Shown: piece after piece, positions 40,204 through 64,000 of the stretch
Position numbering within the stretch: the stretch's first letter is position 1
How the letters are laid out: each line of letters begins with the position of its first letter
Source of the DNA: Elgaria multicarinata webbii
Lineage: Eukaryota > Chordata > Lepidosauria > Squamata > Anguidae
Direction: 5' to 3'
DNA: 64,000 nucleotides
NCBI RefSeq assembly: GCF_023053635.1
Contig: NC_086192.1
Location: 11,271,001 to 11,335,000 of the forward strand
Notes under the pieces: model-generated
What the model saw: the letters and a program-made list of their open reading frames with translations, nothing else
Told to the model about the DNA's origin: nothing
Database searches by the model: none
Translations under genes and position numbers: made by a program

Positions 40204-42127
40204 TTTATTTTTTAACCTTAATATACATTTATACAGGCCATAATAAAAATTATGCCACAGGATTGGTTTGTTTTCAGTTATTACTCTATGGGTCAAGAAG
40301 AAACGCATGCACGTACAAAGGAGAGGTAGTAGAAACACTGTATTAAAGACCTAAAAATACAAACGTCGTATAAATTAAAACAAAACAAAACAAAGACACT
40401 TTCAAATTAACCACTGGAATTTCTCGTACGGATAAATAAAGGTAAAAAGTACATTACTTTTGTCAAAACAAAAAGAAGGCGGGGAGAGGGAGGAGACCAT
40501 AACAGAAATGTGTGGTTTTTTGATTTTCCGTTCGTCGATGAAAGCTGACCGTGTTTGAACGCCGGAGACCGCCCGCCAAAGGATGGCTTGACCGTTTTTT
40601 TTTAAAAAAAAGGTTCGAAATGATTTTGTTCTGTTGTGTTTTTCAAGTGTTCCAAGCAGCGGAGTGATGACGCTTAAAAAAAAAGAGAGGGGGAAACCTC
40701 TCAAAATTAAGAGGAACCGTTTGCAGAGATAAGTTGTCTGGATATGTCACGGGTTGAAAAACCACCTTGAAGTTCGAACGGACGGAGGATGGAGACGGCG
40801 AAGGATATTGAACATCCTTAAACACCCTGATTCCTTGATGCTTTTTGCTGTCTTAGGAAAAGTCCATGCTATACAGATGCTTAATTCCGTGTCTCTTTCA
40901 GAGCCTTAACACGGATCCACGAAAGAACGGATCAAAACTGCCATAGTGTGTTCTAGGACAGTCCGGAGCGGGGGGGGGGGACCCCAGGATACAGCGGCAT
41001 GGTGGGGGGAACTGATAACACATCCAAAGCAGGCAATAATGCACATTTTCACACATGCTACGACGGAACTAAGCAACCAAACCTTTATATGGAGAAAGGG
41101 AGAGAGAGAGAGAGAGAGAGAGAGAATATCCAAGCCACTACCAACTTCTTAACGTTACCGAAAGAGTCCAGAGAGTAACGGAGTCACTCAAGTATTAGAC
41201 AAAAAGGTAGGTATCAAATAGGAACGTCCACATGAAGATGGGTCTGTACACGTTTCGTCTGAACGTCTCCCTAAGAAGCTATATTTGAAATTTTGGAAAA
41301 GTTTGGTTTTCTGGGTGATGGTGTTGTTGACGGTTTCCCCCCCCCCTTCCTAAAACGTATACAGTGAACTGAAATGGTTTCTTGCTCAGAGTTCCTTGTT
41401 GTGCCTTTTCTGGTTTTTTTTTTTTAATTAACGGGTGTGTGTTTTTCCTTCAAAAAACAAGTACACAGTTACGTTAGTAAATTAGTGCAATATAGTGTTG
41501 GGGGGAGGGGGAGGGATTCGGAAGGAGAAAAAACGTCCAAGCTTGTGTTGTAGTATCCACGATCATCAGGGATTCTGGATAGAGGTTGCCCACTTCAAAA
41601 AATAAAGTAAAAGGTCCATCATTTTCCTTAGCCTTTTTTTTTTAAAAAAAAAAAAAGGTGCAGTGTTTACAAGATCCAAACTCAGGCCCAAATCTAACAG
41701 CACCCCCAAGCGTCACAAAATGCACGGTTTTGTCTTCATTCCACCGTCTCGTTCCAAAAGAGAAACTTTTTTTTTCCTCCCGCCCGCGACGGGGAAGCCT
41801 GTCGTTCTGGCTAAAGAAGAAAGCCTTGTTTCTTTGTGGCATCTTCTTGTAAGAAAACAAGGAGTCGTTTCGACGCACCCCAGGGCGGATCTTTTAAATC
41901 TGGCGGCTCGGCAAAGGGGCGGCGAGGCGGGATTAGCCGTAAGGCAGGTGACCTCCAAACGCGTTTGGGATTCCTTCCCCTCTTGCGAAATGACCGCGTT
42001 CTGTTTTTTCTTTGGTAGAACAACCACGGAGAATTCAAAGCCGCCCCTCCTTGGGACAGGGGAAAGAGCGGCCGGCGATTTTGGCTACGGCAGAACGTCT
42101 GTCGAGTGGTCCCGGGCAAACCGGCTC
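40204..42127 (-). other. ULK2 3' untranslated region with polyadenylation signal
   Basis: About 1.9 kb downstream of the ULK2 stop lacks the LINE and SINE pieces common elsewhere. AATAAA on the minus strand at 40204-40209 is a plausible end. The extent is inferred. The region holds poly-A/T runs and a (GA)n tract at 41099-41124. Confidence 0.5.
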
Positions 42128-62651
<20,524 letters not shown>

Positions 62652-62914
62652 CTGGAAGAGAGAAAAGGGGACCGCAGAAGCGCGTTAGCCTCGGAACCGG
62701 AAGGCGGCTCGGCGGCGTGCGCTTGATCACCTGTCCCCCACCCCCAAGGTCCAGAAGGATCTTCTGGAAGAGGAAAGCCGGCTCCGGACTACACGTCGCT
62801 CTCACACTTGGAAAGGAAACGGCAGCCCATCGTTTCCAAGATGCCCTAACGCCGGAGGCATCGGAGAAATTTTCCTCCCTCTCTCAAAATACTAGAACAT
62901 TAATAGGAGTATAG

Positions 62915-63487
62915 TTTCCAAATTGCGCGAGGTACTGGTTCCTCTCTATTCGGCCCTGGTTAGGCCTCATTCTAGAGTATTGCGTCCAGTTCTGGGCTCC
63001 ACAATTCAAGAAGGACGCAGACAAGCTGGAGCGTGTTCAGAGGAGGGCAACCAGGATGATCAGGGGTCTGGAAACAAAGCCCTATGAAGAGAGACTGAAA
63101 GAACTGGGCAGGTTTAGCCTGGAGAAGATAAGATGGAGGGGAGACATGAGAGCACTCTTCAAATACTTAAAAGGTTGTCACACAGAGGAGGGCCAGGATC
63201 TCTTCTCGATCCTCCCAGAGTGCAGGACACGGAATAACGGGCTCAAGTGACAGGAAGCCAGATTCCGGCTGGACATCAGGAAAAACTTCCTGGCTGTTAG
63301 AGCAGTACGACAATGGAACCAGTGACCTAGGGAGGTTGTGGGCTCTCCCACACTAGAGGCCTTCAAGAGGCAGCTGGACAAGCATCTGTCGGGGATGCTT
63401 TAGGGTGGATTCCTGCATTGAGCAGGGGGTTGGACTCGATGGCCTTGTCGGCCCCTTCCAACTCGGCGATTCTATGATTCTATGAAC
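62915..63487 (+). mobile_element. CR1 LINE 3' part
   Basis: Begins in the reverse transcriptase C-terminus (gaggtactggttcctctcta), includes [20 protein letters not shown] and ends with the tail attctatgattctatgaa. Confidence 0.9.
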
Positions 63488-63720
63488 CCAACAGGGTCGT
63501 CCCCGCTGGCTTCTAGTATCTTGAGAGAGGGAGGAAAAGGTCTCCCTAGCCAGATTCCGCACACCAGGCATCATTTTGTCCACCTCTACCATGTCTCCCC
63601 TCAGCCTCCTTTTCTCCAAGCTAAACCGTCCCAGCTGTTGTCACCTTCCCTCGTAGGGGAGATGCTCCATCCAGCCCCTGGATCGTTTGAGCCGCATTTG
63701 TCTGCATTTCCCCCCTCTCT
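63488..63720 (-). mobile_element. CR1-clade LINE (second subfamily) fragment
   Basis: Complement of the frame around MVEVDKMMPGVRNLARETFS, equal to the [16 protein letters not shown] region of the 25233 copy. Confidence 0.65.
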
Positions 63721-64000
63721 GTAAGATGGGCTCATTTTCGTTTTGCTTTGAAGGCTGATTATCTCACTGCACCTGGAGACACGAGGGCGCTGTCCCAGAG
63801 CCAGGGGTGGTCATACTACGGCCTCCTGCAACCCCCCCTTCCAACACGGCTTCATGTTTGTACTCAGCTAACTGTCAAACTGGGAAGGGGAGCGAGGCGC
63901 GTGGCGCACCTGCTCCGAGCTCAACGTAAACAGCAGCGAACGCAGAGTACACAGGCCAGGCTCGGCCCTCAACCCCAAGACATTTGTGTGTCAGCATAGG
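63721..64000. other. Start of next ULK2 intron, nothing recognised
   Basis: No ULK2 kinase-domain exon could be found on the minus strand here; the upstream exon must lie right of the window. Confidence 0.5.

Overview
The window looks like vertebrate nuclear DNA, most likely from a squamate reptile (lizard or snake). The genes are split into short exons with GT-AG introns. The introns and spacers are full of CR1 LINE 3' ends with ATTCTATG-type tails, L2 tails, L1 pieces, tRNA-derived SINEs, small inverted-repeat elements and a SPIN hAT element. The species cannot be named from the sequence.

Layout. (1) 1-14003, plus strand: the last 14 coding exons of a MATE-family drug/proton antiporter, closest to SLC47A2; the 5' part lies left of the window. 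(2) 15894-27161, minus strand: a complete 10-exon ALDH3A aldehyde dehydrogenase with a C-terminal membrane anchor. (3) 27162-40203: about 13 kb of spacer, mostly repeats, including a higher-order satellite at 30379-31590; no further host gene was recognised. (4) 40204-62651, minus strand: the last 17 coding exons and 3' UTR of ULK2, from the end of the kinase domain to the stop; the rest of the kinase domain lies to the right.

From established knowledge, the order SLC47A2 - ALDH3A - ULK2 matches human 17p11.2, where ALDH3A1 lies between SLC47A2 and ULK2. Here the transporter points the other way, converging on the dehydrogenase. The three genes do not form one pathway: an organic cation exporter, a fatty/aromatic aldehyde oxidiser and an autophagy-initiating kinase are neighbours by old synteny. 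All inferred exon boundaries keep the reading frame and use GT/AG, and coding exons are much better conserved with human than the repeats around them.

The most unusual DNA is repetitive: two related 35-bp minisatellites in different introns of the transporter, one inside terminal inverted repeats and ending 17 bp from a splice acceptor; a SPIN copy with its 8-bp target duplication; a 157-bp satellite built from two 78-79 bp half-units; an L1 inserted in an older CR1-like LINE with a perfect 14-bp duplication; and tandem or head-to-head CR1 3' ends. No new multi-gene system was found.
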